Both the position numbers and the translations under genes were made by a program. From a virus, in the IMG/VR virus record IMGVR_UViG_3300034198_003546, positions 1-21,289 of that record: a stretch of DNA of 21,289 nucleotides, one strand, 5' to 3'. Below the pieces are notes generated by a model, which was given only the letters and a program-made list of their open reading frames with translations, searched no databases and had not been told where the DNA came from. Shown here piece by piece: positions 13,374 to 21,183 of the stretch. Each line of letters opens with the position of its first letter. The stretch's first letter is position 1.

Positions 13374-15127
13374 ACACGTCAATCAAAATAAAATTGAACG
13401 GGGTGTGGATCACGGGTCGCATTGACGGGACCGCCACATTCGAGGTCACATTGCGACGCGCCGACGCCAATGGTCAAACGGCCAAGTCTTATTCGTCGGA
13501 ATTGACATTTTTCGACGACGGGTATCAAATTTTGAAAACCGCATTGATTGACGATCCAAATGGATTTGCCAATGAAATCCCCGTTGAAGTGTGGGACGAC
13601 TGTTGTGGGACGGCTCAATTCGTTGGGGTGATTAAAGGCGACGCCATTGATTGGTGTGAACCCGATTGTTCCATTTCGGCCAACATGATCGAAAAAACGC
13701 CCGAATTTAATTGCGTTCAATCAACCATTTTGTGGGACAATTGGAACGGGTTTTTGAACCAAAATCGACCCGCGGTTCGATATTGCATTGACCACCGCCC
13801 CGCATTTATTCAAATTGTGATTTTGTGGATTGCGTTTTTATTGGCGTTGATTGTAGATCTTATTTTATATCCGTTGGCCATTATATTCGCGCCATTGTTG
13901 GCGGTGATTTATGTGATTTGTTCGATTGTTTGCGCGTTGCCAGGAACCGACTGTGAACAAAGTGATTGTAACGAATCGAATTTTTCCCCATGGGGTGCGT
14001 TTGATTTGATTGGTGATATAAACGCCGAAATTGCTGAATGGGTGATCCCATGCGGTTGGTATCACCCGTCCGCATTGGTTCGCGATTACGTCAAAAATGT
14101 TTGTGGAAAATGTGGATTGACATTTCAGTCGTCCATTTTGAACGATCCCGCGTCGCCGTATTGGAACACCGTATTGTTGTCGGCGCAAGTCCGCAGAGGA
14201 TTCAAAAAAGACGAAACCAATTTCATGTTGATTTCGGAAAATTTGCCCGTGGAAACATTGTCGTCGTTTTTGGACAACATTTTGAAACCAACATTCAACG
14301 CGGATTGGCGGATCATTGGGAACAATTTAGTGTTCGAACGAAAAGATTTTTTTCAAGGAACAACACCATGGATTGACGCGATTGATTTATTGAACAACAA
14401 CATGATCGCAGAAAACAAAATTTGTTATTCATGGATTGATCGCGAACGTTGGGCGTTTGGCCGCTTCGAATATCAACCCGACGCCCAAGAATATTTGGGG
14501 AATGAAGCCGCCCCACGATTCAATGATATTATTGATTTCAATGTCCCATTCAACCCGTCACAGTCGGGACAATACACGGTTTCGTTGCCGTTGTCACCCG
14601 TTCGAACCAGGGAGGACGGAATCCGTCAAAATTTTTACGAATATTTCGAAAATTGGGCGGGTGGGATTGTGAATTCATTTTTCGGTGGCGCGTTGTCCGA
14701 TTACACTAACGCCATGTTAATGAACGACGACACCGCGTTCAATTACAAATTATTGATTTGGGACGGTCAAGACATGCAAAACGCCGCGGTTAAAACTGAT
14801 TATTCGGATTCATTCACGGGTGGATCGGTGATTGTTAACGGCTCAAATGTTCCCGTTGGATCGCGCCAAAATTATCCGTTTTGGTTCAAGGAAAACAACG
14901 CGAATAATTTGTACACATTGTTTCACTACATTGACGATCCAAGACAACCAACCGCGACACAATTCAATTTTGATTTCGCGTTTGAATTTTCATGTAATGA
15001 TTTGGCCAATTTTGATTGGGCCAAAACAGTTAGATTGCCAAAAAACGGATCCGTGGTTTATGGCCAAATCACGGAGGTTAAATTGAATTTTGTGACACGC
15101 GTGGCCACGTTGTCGGGAATTGTCTAA
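13370..15127 (+). CDS. Tail tip/hub-like protein with a hydrophobic hairpin
   Basis: 585 aa, coupled to the tape measure by an ATGA overlap, the usual place for distal tail and hub proteins. N-terminal beta-rich part (IKIKLNGVWITGRIDGTATFEVTLRR, IPVEVWDDCCGTAQFVGVIKGD). Residues about 146-190 are a continuous hydrophobic block (IVILWIAFLLALIVDLILYP then LAIIFAPLLAVIYVICSIV) able to form two membrane passes, which is odd for a tail structural protein. After a cluster of Cys, the region SSFLDNILKPTFNADWRIIGNNLVFERKDFF resembles hub/late-control-type proteins. About 15 Cys. The hub role is an inference from position and beta-rich character; the hydrophobic hairpin might insert into the host membrane at DNA entry. 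Confidence 0.7.
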   Translation: MNTSIKIKLNGVWITGRIDGTATFEVTLRRADANGQTAKSYSSELTFFDDGYQILKTALIDDPNGFANEIPVEVWDDCCGTAQFVGVIKGDAIDWCEPDCSISANMIEKTPEFNCVQSTILWDNWNGFLNQNRPAVRYCIDHRPAFIQIVILWIAFLLALIVDLILYPLAIIFAPLLAVIYVICSIVCALPGTDCEQSDCNESNFSPWGAFDLIGDINAEIAEWVIPCGWYHPSALVRDYVKNVCGKCGLTFQSSILNDPASPYWNTVLLSAQVRRGFKKDETNFMLISENLPVETLSSFLDNILKPTFNADWRIIGNNLVFERKDFFQGTTPWIDAIDLLNNNMIAENKICYSWIDRERWAFGRFEYQPDAQEYLGNEAAPRFNDIIDFNVPFNPSQSGQYTVSLPLSPVRTREDGIRQNFYEYFENWAGGIVNSFFGGALSDYTNAMLMNDDTAFNYKLLIWDGQDMQNAAVKTDYSDSFTGGSVIVNGSNVPVGSRQNYPFWFKENNANNLYTLFHYIDDPRQPTATQFNFDFAFEFSCNDLANFDWAKTVRLPKNGSVVYGQITEVKLNFVTRVATLSGIV

Positions 15128-15132
15128 ATTTG
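15125..15132 (+). promoter_or_regulatory. TAAATTTG box just before a start (possible -7 element)
   Basis: Fits TAnnTTTG, 6 bases before ATG 15139, with the TAA doubling as the stop of the upstream gene. A transcript from here would be nearly leaderless. No matching -33 box at the usual distance. Confidence 0.2.
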
Positions 15133-15138
15133 TAAAAT

Positions 15139-17955
15139 ATGCCAAATAAATTTTCAATCGGATCATGTTTGAATCCATTACCAACCCAAAATCGGGTTTG
15201 GATTCGTTGTTGTCAAACGTTGACATGTACCGTTACCAATGTACACAATACCCCATTGACATTAACCGACACGAAATTGACGTTCAATGTCGGCGCACTG
15301 TATTCAGTTACGGGAATTTCAATCAATGGTGTGACGCCATACGAAAACAATTTACCAATTGTCGTTCCCGTCGGAGGAACATTTGAAATTGTCATGGACA
15401 TTTGTCACACGGGAATGGCAAAAACAGACGTTGGTATTTTATCAATTGATTTCACAACCGTAGAACATGGAGTTGAAACCAACGCGTTTAATTTTGCGGT
15501 TTCCCATACAATGTTCCCATACGTTTCACCCAACCCATTGGATTTTGGATCGGTGATTTTTGGAACAACGGGGACCGCCAATTTGAACGTGACCAATCCA
15601 ACGATTGGACCCATGGATTTTATTATTGATTTTGCCGCATGTTCCGAAGGTGGGTTCGATTTGCACACGCCAACGAATCCCGTGAATATTGCGCCAGGTG
15701 TGACCCAAGCCGTTCCAATCGAATGGACGCCGCAAATGGTTTTAGAAATTTTGGAATGTTCGATCCGAGTGACTGTTGAATGTAATGGGGTGAATACAAC
15801 ATTGGACGTGTCGGGAATTTCCGAACAAGATTGTTCATGTTTGTGTTGTGACGACGTGACCGTTGTAACTGAAAACGATTTATTGAGAGGGGTTAAAGGG
15901 TTATGTGCAACGACCGAATTGTTTAATCGTTCCGCCGTATGTGAACAAAAAACAGTTCGGTTTACATTTACATATTTGAATGGATTAACCGACGGCCTAA
16001 AAATTTGGTTCAACCCATGGTTGTGGTCATTTTGGTGTGATTTCGGGACAAAATACGGATCGGGAATCGTTGACGGCCCACCGCCCGTTGGTTGGTTTTT
16101 GAATTACAACAATTCTACAATGGGGGTTGGAACACAAACGGCCATGGCATTGATTGGAACGGGTTCCAATTTCATGGCGGCCAAAAATTTCGGGGTAACA
16201 TTTGAACCATTGGACACCCAACAATTTGTAATTGAATTCACATTTTTTCAAATTGAAGATTTGGACAATTGGACCACGGCGAATTTGGTTCCGAACAACC
16301 CTAAATGGAGGCGGACCGACGTGAGCGCAATCAATCCGCCCGTTGGCGATTCATTATTGACGAACATGTTTCCGTCGGTTTACAACATGCCCAAAAAATT
16401 GTGTTCGTTGTTTTATTTGATTGATCCAAACACAACGGTGGACGGCCAACCTTTTGAGTGTGCGGAAACGCAAACAATCAATTGGGCGTCACGTTGGTAT
16501 AATTCGGGTTTATATGGTGGGGCGTCCGAGTTCACGGATCATTCGTTCACATTTGAACGCAATGGGGCAAACGTTCCGAATTTTTCAACAGTTCAAACAA
16601 CCAAAGTTTATTTTCAAATTACCATTCCACCCGCTTATTCGGGTGGATTAAACGGAGTTATTTTTCAGTTGTTTGACGAAACCCAAACAACCAATTCGGT
16701 GGATTTTTTGACCAATTACGGTTCAAGTCGCGCGGAAATTCCAAATGTTGGCGGGATTTCAGTATTGGACAACAATTTGGAATCGCCGTCGGACACAATT
16801 TCATTAGGCGGAGGAGTTTATCAAATATCCGCACACGTCGGAATTGGTGTCAATCCGTCGGGCGTTTATCGAGTGGCGGCGATTGTTTACGGTGGGGATT
16901 CGCAGACGGTCAACACATTTATTTCGGATCCGATCGAAGTCACCCAGGTCCCCGATTTGGAATGTGACGGGTGTGGTATTAAAATAAACAAACAAAATTT
17001 CAAACAATATTTTCAAAAAAACGACACAAATTGTGTTCAACCCGTAGCAAAGGAACGGATCAACCATTTTTTACAATTGGCGGCGGGAAATTTCAAAGAT
17101 TGTTTGTCCGCATGGGGCGCGTCCATTCCCGATTACCGTGAATACATGAATAATATCACGTTGAACGTTTATCGCAGAGTTCAAGATTTTCCAACCGTTG
17201 GTCAAACGACATTTTTCATTTGGCAAACCCACCAATCCAATCGCGTGATTGGGTTCCCAGGCAATTGGCAAAATTTAGGTGACATGATTGTGGCGGACAT
17301 TGGGTCAACGTTTATTGATATAAATTTCGAAACAAGAGTTCGTTGGGAATCAACCGCATTTGACGGGCCGTCGATAATGTTGGCAAACACGGCCACATAT
17401 ATGAACCGAACGTCGGCGGGTCCATTGGGGTCCACATACGTTTCGACATTGGGGATCACTAACGATTGGCGTGGCGAAGAAATTTATTTGGAATACCGAT
17501 TCCGTTTTGATTTATCCGCTTTATTTGGTCAACCATATATTGCAAACCAAATCGCAGCGTTCGCAGTCCGACCAATCCAAAATGAATTTGACAATTCGGG
17601 GTATTCAAGTATTTTAACCGACATGAAGGTTGAAGGATATAAAGACGAAACGGGCGAATGGACGGGAATCAATGGACCAATTTGTCCGTCCGATTGGGAC
17701 CAAATTCGCGTAATTTATACGGCAAACCAAAACGGTGATTTTATTTTCTTCATGAACCCATTGGGCGGAGGCGTTTCGCAATTAACCGAATCCGAATATA
17801 ATGTTTCACCATTTAGTTTTTCGCAAATGGTCAACGTGTTGTCAATTGACCCCGATTTTTCAAGTGGCCAGGCGGCCGCTTATTTGGATCTTACAACATT
17901 GACAAATGGAACATGGGAATTGTGTGGATTGATTTCAGTTCCGCCCGTGTATTAA
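15139..17955 (+). CDS. Large cysteine-rich tail protein with Ig-like/ASH domains
   Basis: 938 aa. Two beta-sandwich domains open the protein: about residues 25-125 (TCTVTNVHNTPLTLTDTKLTF ... VPVGGTFEIVMDICHTG) and 127-228, where FPYVSPNPLDFGSVIFGTTGTANLNVTNPT ... VNIAPGVTQAVPIEWTP ... CNGVNTTLDVSGISE matches the ASPM/SPD-2/Hydin (ASH) or choice-of-anchor type. A knot-like DCSCLCCDD follows at 231-239. The remaining 700 residues are beta-rich with aromatic and Asn-rich strands and about 23 Cys in all. The likely role is a distal tail or receptor-contact protein outside the cell. No signal peptide, as expected for a virion protein. The function is inferred from domains and position. Confidence 0.78.
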   Translation: MPNKFSIGSCLNPLPTQNRVWIRCCQTLTCTVTNVHNTPLTLTDTKLTFNVGALYSVTGISINGVTPYENNLPIVVPVGGTFEIVMDICHTGMAKTDVGILSIDFTTVEHGVETNAFNFAVSHTMFPYVSPNPLDFGSVIFGTTGTANLNVTNPTIGPMDFIIDFAACSEGGFDLHTPTNPVNIAPGVTQAVPIEWTPQMVLEILECSIRVTVECNGVNTTLDVSGISEQDCSCLCCDDVTVVTENDLLRGVKGLCATTELFNRSAVCEQKTVRFTFTYLNGLTDGLKIWFNPWLWSFWCDFGTKYGSGIVDGPPPVGWFLNYNNSTMGVGTQTAMALIGTGSNFMAAKNFGVTFEPLDTQQFVIEFTFFQIEDLDNWTTANLVPNNPKWRRTDVSAINPPVGDSLLTNMFPSVYNMPKKLCSLFYLIDPNTTVDGQPFECAETQTINWASRWYNSGLYGGASEFTDHSFTFERNGANVPNFSTVQTTKVYFQITIPPAYSGGLNGVIFQLFDETQTTNSVDFLTNYGSSRAEIPNVGGISVLDNNLESPSDTISLGGGVYQISAHVGIGVNPSGVYRVAAIVYGGDSQTVNTFISDPIEVTQVPDLECDGCGIKINKQNFKQYFQKNDTNCVQPVAKERINHFLQLAAGNFKDCLSAWGASIPDYREYMNNITLNVYRRVQDFPTVGQTTFFIWQTHQSNRVIGFPGNWQNLGDMIVADIGSTFIDINFETRVRWESTAFDGPSIMLANTATYMNRTSAGPLGSTYVSTLGITNDWRGEEIYLEYRFRFDLSALFGQPYIANQIAAFAVRPIQNEFDNSGYSSILTDMKVEGYKDETGEWTGINGPICPSDWDQIRVIYTANQNGDFIFFMNPLGGGVSQLTESEYNVSPFSFSQMVNVLSIDPDFSSGQAAAYLDLTTLTNGTWELCGLISVPPVY

Positions 17956-17992
17956 AAAAATGAAAAACCGCATGTCGATAAAAAAAACACCG

Positions 17993-18000
17993 TAAATTTG
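17993..18000 (+). promoter_or_regulatory. TAAATTTG box just before a start (possible -7 element)
   Basis: Fits TAnnTTTG, 5 bases before ATG 18006, in a 50-base A-rich gap between two tail genes. It is the only one of the three such boxes outside coding sequence (apart from an 11-codon ORF not thought real). No -33 box at the usual distance. Confidence 0.25.
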
Positions 18001-18005
18001 AAACC

Positions 18006-19055
18006 ATGGCCGAATTGTTTGATTCATATATAAATCCCAATAACCCGTCCGAGGTTTATTGCGATTTGACGGACGAATTTGATTGTCCCGATCCAAACAC
18101 CCGCTTGTTATGCGGAACGATTCAAATATTTTGCGGGTCAAATACGTTTTGTTCAGACATGATTGTCAACAACGGTTTGATTTTGTGCGATTGCCACGAA
18201 TCATGGAACTGTAATTTGTGCGGCAACGATTCCGCGTTTTGGATTCCATTTCAAACGGGTGACACATACACATTCCAATTCCAACAAATACTAATTAAAC
18301 CCGTAGGCGGTTGGTTTTCAAACGGTACAACATTTATAGGTGCCGCAAGTTTTCGAATAACAACATGTTGTGGCAATTCATTTAATATTGACGACGAATT
18401 ATTCAATCAATTTGTTCTAAATCAATTTGTCGGTGAATTTCAAACAACCCAGGTTGGCGGAATTGTCACAACAACACCAATTCAACAAATCGAATTTGAT
18501 TTGTACGCAATCACCGAGTATTTAATCGCCCAAGGTTGGGACACATGTTTTTATTTTGAATTTTGTTTTGGAAACCCCAAAGAAGAAAAACCACAATGTT
18601 TTTGTTCGGAACCGTTCAAATTGGAGGTTTGCAGCGACAAAAAACAATCGGTTTTGATTGAATCCGATTATCCGTCAACGGATTGTTTTGGCCTATATTA
18701 CGGGAACAATTGGTCCGACGTTTTTGGCGGAATTGCGTTCAATTATTCAAATCAAATTCGGATCCCATGTTCATTTGAACAAACCAATTTTAACATTTCC
18801 AAATCGATCATTGAAACGTCGCGCAAAACGACGGGTTCGGAAATATGCGAGAATTGGCTAATGAATTCGTTCGCATTGCCGCAGAGGTTCACAAAAATAT
18901 TGGCCACCATTGTCGCGGGGACAAACATAACAATCGACGGTGTTGATTTCAACATTGACGGCGAAATCACAAAAAATAATGAAATTGGAACCCGTTGGTG
19001 GGTTTCGTTAACTTTCGAACATTGCGAATGTTCTAAATCCCTTACATGTTTATGA
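18006..19055 (+). CDS. Very cysteine-rich putative distal tail protein
   Basis: 349 aa with about 22 cysteines (some 6 percent), in pairs such as CDCHESWNCNLC, TTCCGN, CFCSEPF and a C-terminal HCECSKSLTCL. Between them are beta-type strands rich in Phe, Asn and Gln (DTYTFQFQQILIKPVGGWFSNG, GEFQTTQVGGIVTTTPIQQIEFDLY). It shares the CxC style and composition of the preceding 938-aa gene, suggesting that both belong to the same distal tail or adhesin structure stabilised by disulfides or metal. No enzymatic motif. The start follows AAATTTGAAACC. The end overlaps the portal start. Confidence 0.75.
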   Translation: MAELFDSYINPNNPSEVYCDLTDEFDCPDPNTRLLCGTIQIFCGSNTFCSDMIVNNGLILCDCHESWNCNLCGNDSAFWIPFQTGDTYTFQFQQILIKPVGGWFSNGTTFIGAASFRITTCCGNSFNIDDELFNQFVLNQFVGEFQTTQVGGIVTTTPIQQIEFDLYAITEYLIAQGWDTCFYFEFCFGNPKEEKPQCFCSEPFKLEVCSDKKQSVLIESDYPSTDCFGLYYGNNWSDVFGGIAFNYSNQIRIPCSFEQTNFNISKSIIETSRKTTGSEICENWLMNSFALPQRFTKILATIVAGTNITIDGVDFNIDGEITKNNEIGTRWWVSLTFEHCECSKSLTCL

Positions 19056-20980
19056 TTGAAATCGAGCAAATCACCGCGTTATTGGCGGACGAAAAATACC
19101 GACCAAAAAAATACGAAGATTGGAACGACGTTCGTCGAACAATGTTTGTTCACACCCGTGGCAAAAACCCCGAAAACATATTGACGGCGCGTCGTCCGAA
19201 TGAGGATCCCGACGTTCAAAAATATCGTTTGTCGATTTACGAACCAATCACAAAGGGTTCAATGAATCGCGCGATTGATAAGTTGTTCCGCATTTTCCAA
19301 AACGCAAATTTTTCGATCCAGGTATCGGACGAATTGAACACATATTTGTCACAACACAAATTCGACGGTCAATTTTTTTATTCATACATTCAAAAGTTCG
19401 TCGTTCGACGCATGATTGAAGATCCGAACGGTTATTTGGTTTGGATCCCCGTGGGGCCAGGATTGACCGATCCAACAGTCAAGGTTGACGTTGAACCGAT
19501 TTTGATCATGTCCAACGACATTAAAGTTTTGAACCACAATTTGATCACATGGAGGTCAAACGACGAATATTCCATGATCCGCGAAAACGGAAAAATGGTT
19601 GAACGTGGCGTTGTTTATTACACCATGACCGACACGGCGTTTTTCCGCCATGAACAATTTGGAAACGCCATTGATAAAAAATTCAACACGGTGATCGTTT
19701 ACGAACATAACATTGGCCAATGTCCCGCCGTTATTTTGGGTGGGGATTTGACCGACGACAATTTTTTCGATTCATATTTTTCCGCGTTTGTTCCATTCGC
19801 AAATGAAGCGATCCGCCAATATTCCGATTGGACGGCGGTCATGACAACGTCGGCGTTTCCTTATCGTGAGGAGGTTGCCGAAACATGTGACGCGAAGGGT
19901 TGCCGCGACGGTGTCGTTTACAATTCCGAACATGAAGAACATGAAACATGTTCAAAATGTAAAGGATCGGGACGAATCATTTCACGTTCACCATTTGGGG
20001 TTTTTCTTCGAGAAAAGGGGAATGCAGCATTGGGAACGGACACGGGTTCAAGTGAACCAATGATTCGATTCATTTCACCGCCCGTTGACATTATCAAATA
20101 TTCGGGCGAAGCGTGGGAAACGTTATTAAGAAAAGCCGAGGAATCGTTGCATTTGAACACAATCGACGAAGCGCAAAGCGGAACGGCCAAACAAATCGAT
20201 CGTGAGGATTCGTTTTCGCAGTTGACCAAGATTTCAAACAATTTATTCGACGAAATCATTTTCAAATCGTTGGTATTTATTGAGCAATACCGAAACGTTG
20301 TCAATCCAATGGATCCGATCATTGTCAAACCCATTTCGTTTTCCATGAAAACCGAGGACGATTTGATTGACGAATTGAACAAGTTAACCGACAAAAACGC
20401 CCCGATTGCTTTTTTGGTTGAATCAACCAAAGATTTGGCGCGGAAACGTTTTTCGGGAAACAAGACGGTTTCGAGGTTGGTTGAAATATTGGTTTCTTAT
20501 GATCCAATTTATCATTTGAACACCAAGGACAAACAAATGTTGTTGGCGTCGGGAACGATCCGAAAAGAGGATTTATTGAAGTCGTTGTTTGCTTACAAAA
20601 CATTGACCGCCATGGTCGCAGATAATGGAACCGAATTTTTGGAACAACCGTTGTCGGTGATCTTTGCCGAGTTGGACGCCAAATTGGCCCCAATACTTTC
20701 GATCTACATTCCAAAAACGGTGATCGATATAAATTCGGATTCCGCAGCAACGGGAACCCAGGACACCGAATTGGCCCGTCAACGCGCCGAGGCCCAAGCG
20801 AATCTAAAAGGAACCGTTGGGGGTGTTCAAGGTATATTGTCAATTCAACAATCCGTGTCCCAGGGCGTGACCAAACGCGACGCGGCGATTTCGTTATTGG
20901 AAACCATTTACGGGTTTGATTCCGAAACGGCGAATCGATTGTTGGGTGATCCAATTGAAATTCCGCCACCGACCGCGTGA
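19052..20980 (+). CDS. Portal protein with an inserted DnaJ-like zinc knuckle
   Basis: 642 aa from ATG 19052, which gives the ATGA overlap usual here (ATG 19046 would add two residues). Portal features: an N-terminal helical part with ITKGSMNRAIDKLFRIFQNANFSIQ, a stem-like region (FVPFANEAIRQYSDWTAVMTTSAFPY), ISPPVDIIKYSGEAWETLLRKAEESLHLNTIDEAQSGTAKQIDREDS, and the C-terminal GGVQGILSIQQSVSQGVTKRDAAISLLETIYGF typical of Bacteroidetes-phage portals. Twelve copies would form the DNA gate used by the terminase. Unusual insert at about residues 279-307: CDAKGC then CSKCKGSG, like a DnaJ CxxCxGxG zinc site. It lies after the tail genes, not next to terL. Confidence 0.88.
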   Translation: MIEIEQITALLADEKYRPKKYEDWNDVRRTMFVHTRGKNPENILTARRPNEDPDVQKYRLSIYEPITKGSMNRAIDKLFRIFQNANFSIQVSDELNTYLSQHKFDGQFFYSYIQKFVVRRMIEDPNGYLVWIPVGPGLTDPTVKVDVEPILIMSNDIKVLNHNLITWRSNDEYSMIRENGKMVERGVVYYTMTDTAFFRHEQFGNAIDKKFNTVIVYEHNIGQCPAVILGGDLTDDNFFDSYFSAFVPFANEAIRQYSDWTAVMTTSAFPYREEVAETCDAKGCRDGVVYNSEHEEHETCSKCKGSGRIISRSPFGVFLREKGNAALGTDTGSSEPMIRFISPPVDIIKYSGEAWETLLRKAEESLHLNTIDEAQSGTAKQIDREDSFSQLTKISNNLFDEIIFKSLVFIEQYRNVVNPMDPIIVKPISFSMKTEDDLIDELNKLTDKNAPIAFLVESTKDLARKRFSGNKTVSRLVEILVSYDPIYHLNTKDKQMLLASGTIRKEDLLKSLFAYKTLTAMVADNGTEFLEQPLSVIFAELDAKLAPILSIYIPKTVIDINSDSAATGTQDTELARQRAEAQANLKGTVGGVQGILSIQQSVSQGVTKRDAAISLLETIYGFDSETANRLLGDPIEIPPPTA

Positions 20981-21183
20981 TCCAGGAACGATTGAAACAT
21001 TGTAAATTTGCATTATTGGCATGTACAAACAACGTTAAATTGTTTTGTGACACATGTGACGGTGGTGACAATTACGAATGTTATGAACCCGAATTGGAAC
21101 GACGTGAAAAGTTAAAAAAAGAGCAAAAACAACAACAAAAACAAAATGGCGGAATTCACGGACGAAATAATTCGGATCATTGA
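20977..21183 (+). CDS. Small CxxC (zinc-ribbon-like) protein, GTG start
   Basis: 68 aa, starting with GTG at 20977 that overlaps the portal stop (GTGA). No in-frame ATG is available. Five cysteines in the first half (Cys9, 16, 24, 27, 35: C-x6-C-x7-C-x2-C-x7-C), with FCDTCDGGDNYEC recalling a zinc ribbon. The second half is a charged helix (ELERREKLKKEQKQQQKQNGG) whose Gln run is the next gene's CAA leader in another frame. It may be a minor head or connector-related protein; no family recognised. Confidence 0.65.
   Translation: MIQERLKHCKFALLACTNNVKLFCDTCDGGDNYECYEPELERREKLKKEQKQQQKQNGGIHGRNNSDH

Noticed and set aside
15139-17955. Diversity-generating retroelement target in the large tail protein
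   Set aside because: No reverse transcriptase, template repeat or matching variable repeat was seen in the window.
17960-17995. 11-codon ORF between the 938-aa and 349-aa genes
   Set aside because: Too short to support; A-rich chance frame without a leader typical of this phage.
20325-21071. 248-codon open frame on the - strand across the portal end
   Set aside because: It lies opposite the well-supported portal gene, reads as low-quality Arg/Pro/Ser-rich sequence and has no motif. Rarity of CT/AG and of TAG/CTA makes long chance frames common here.
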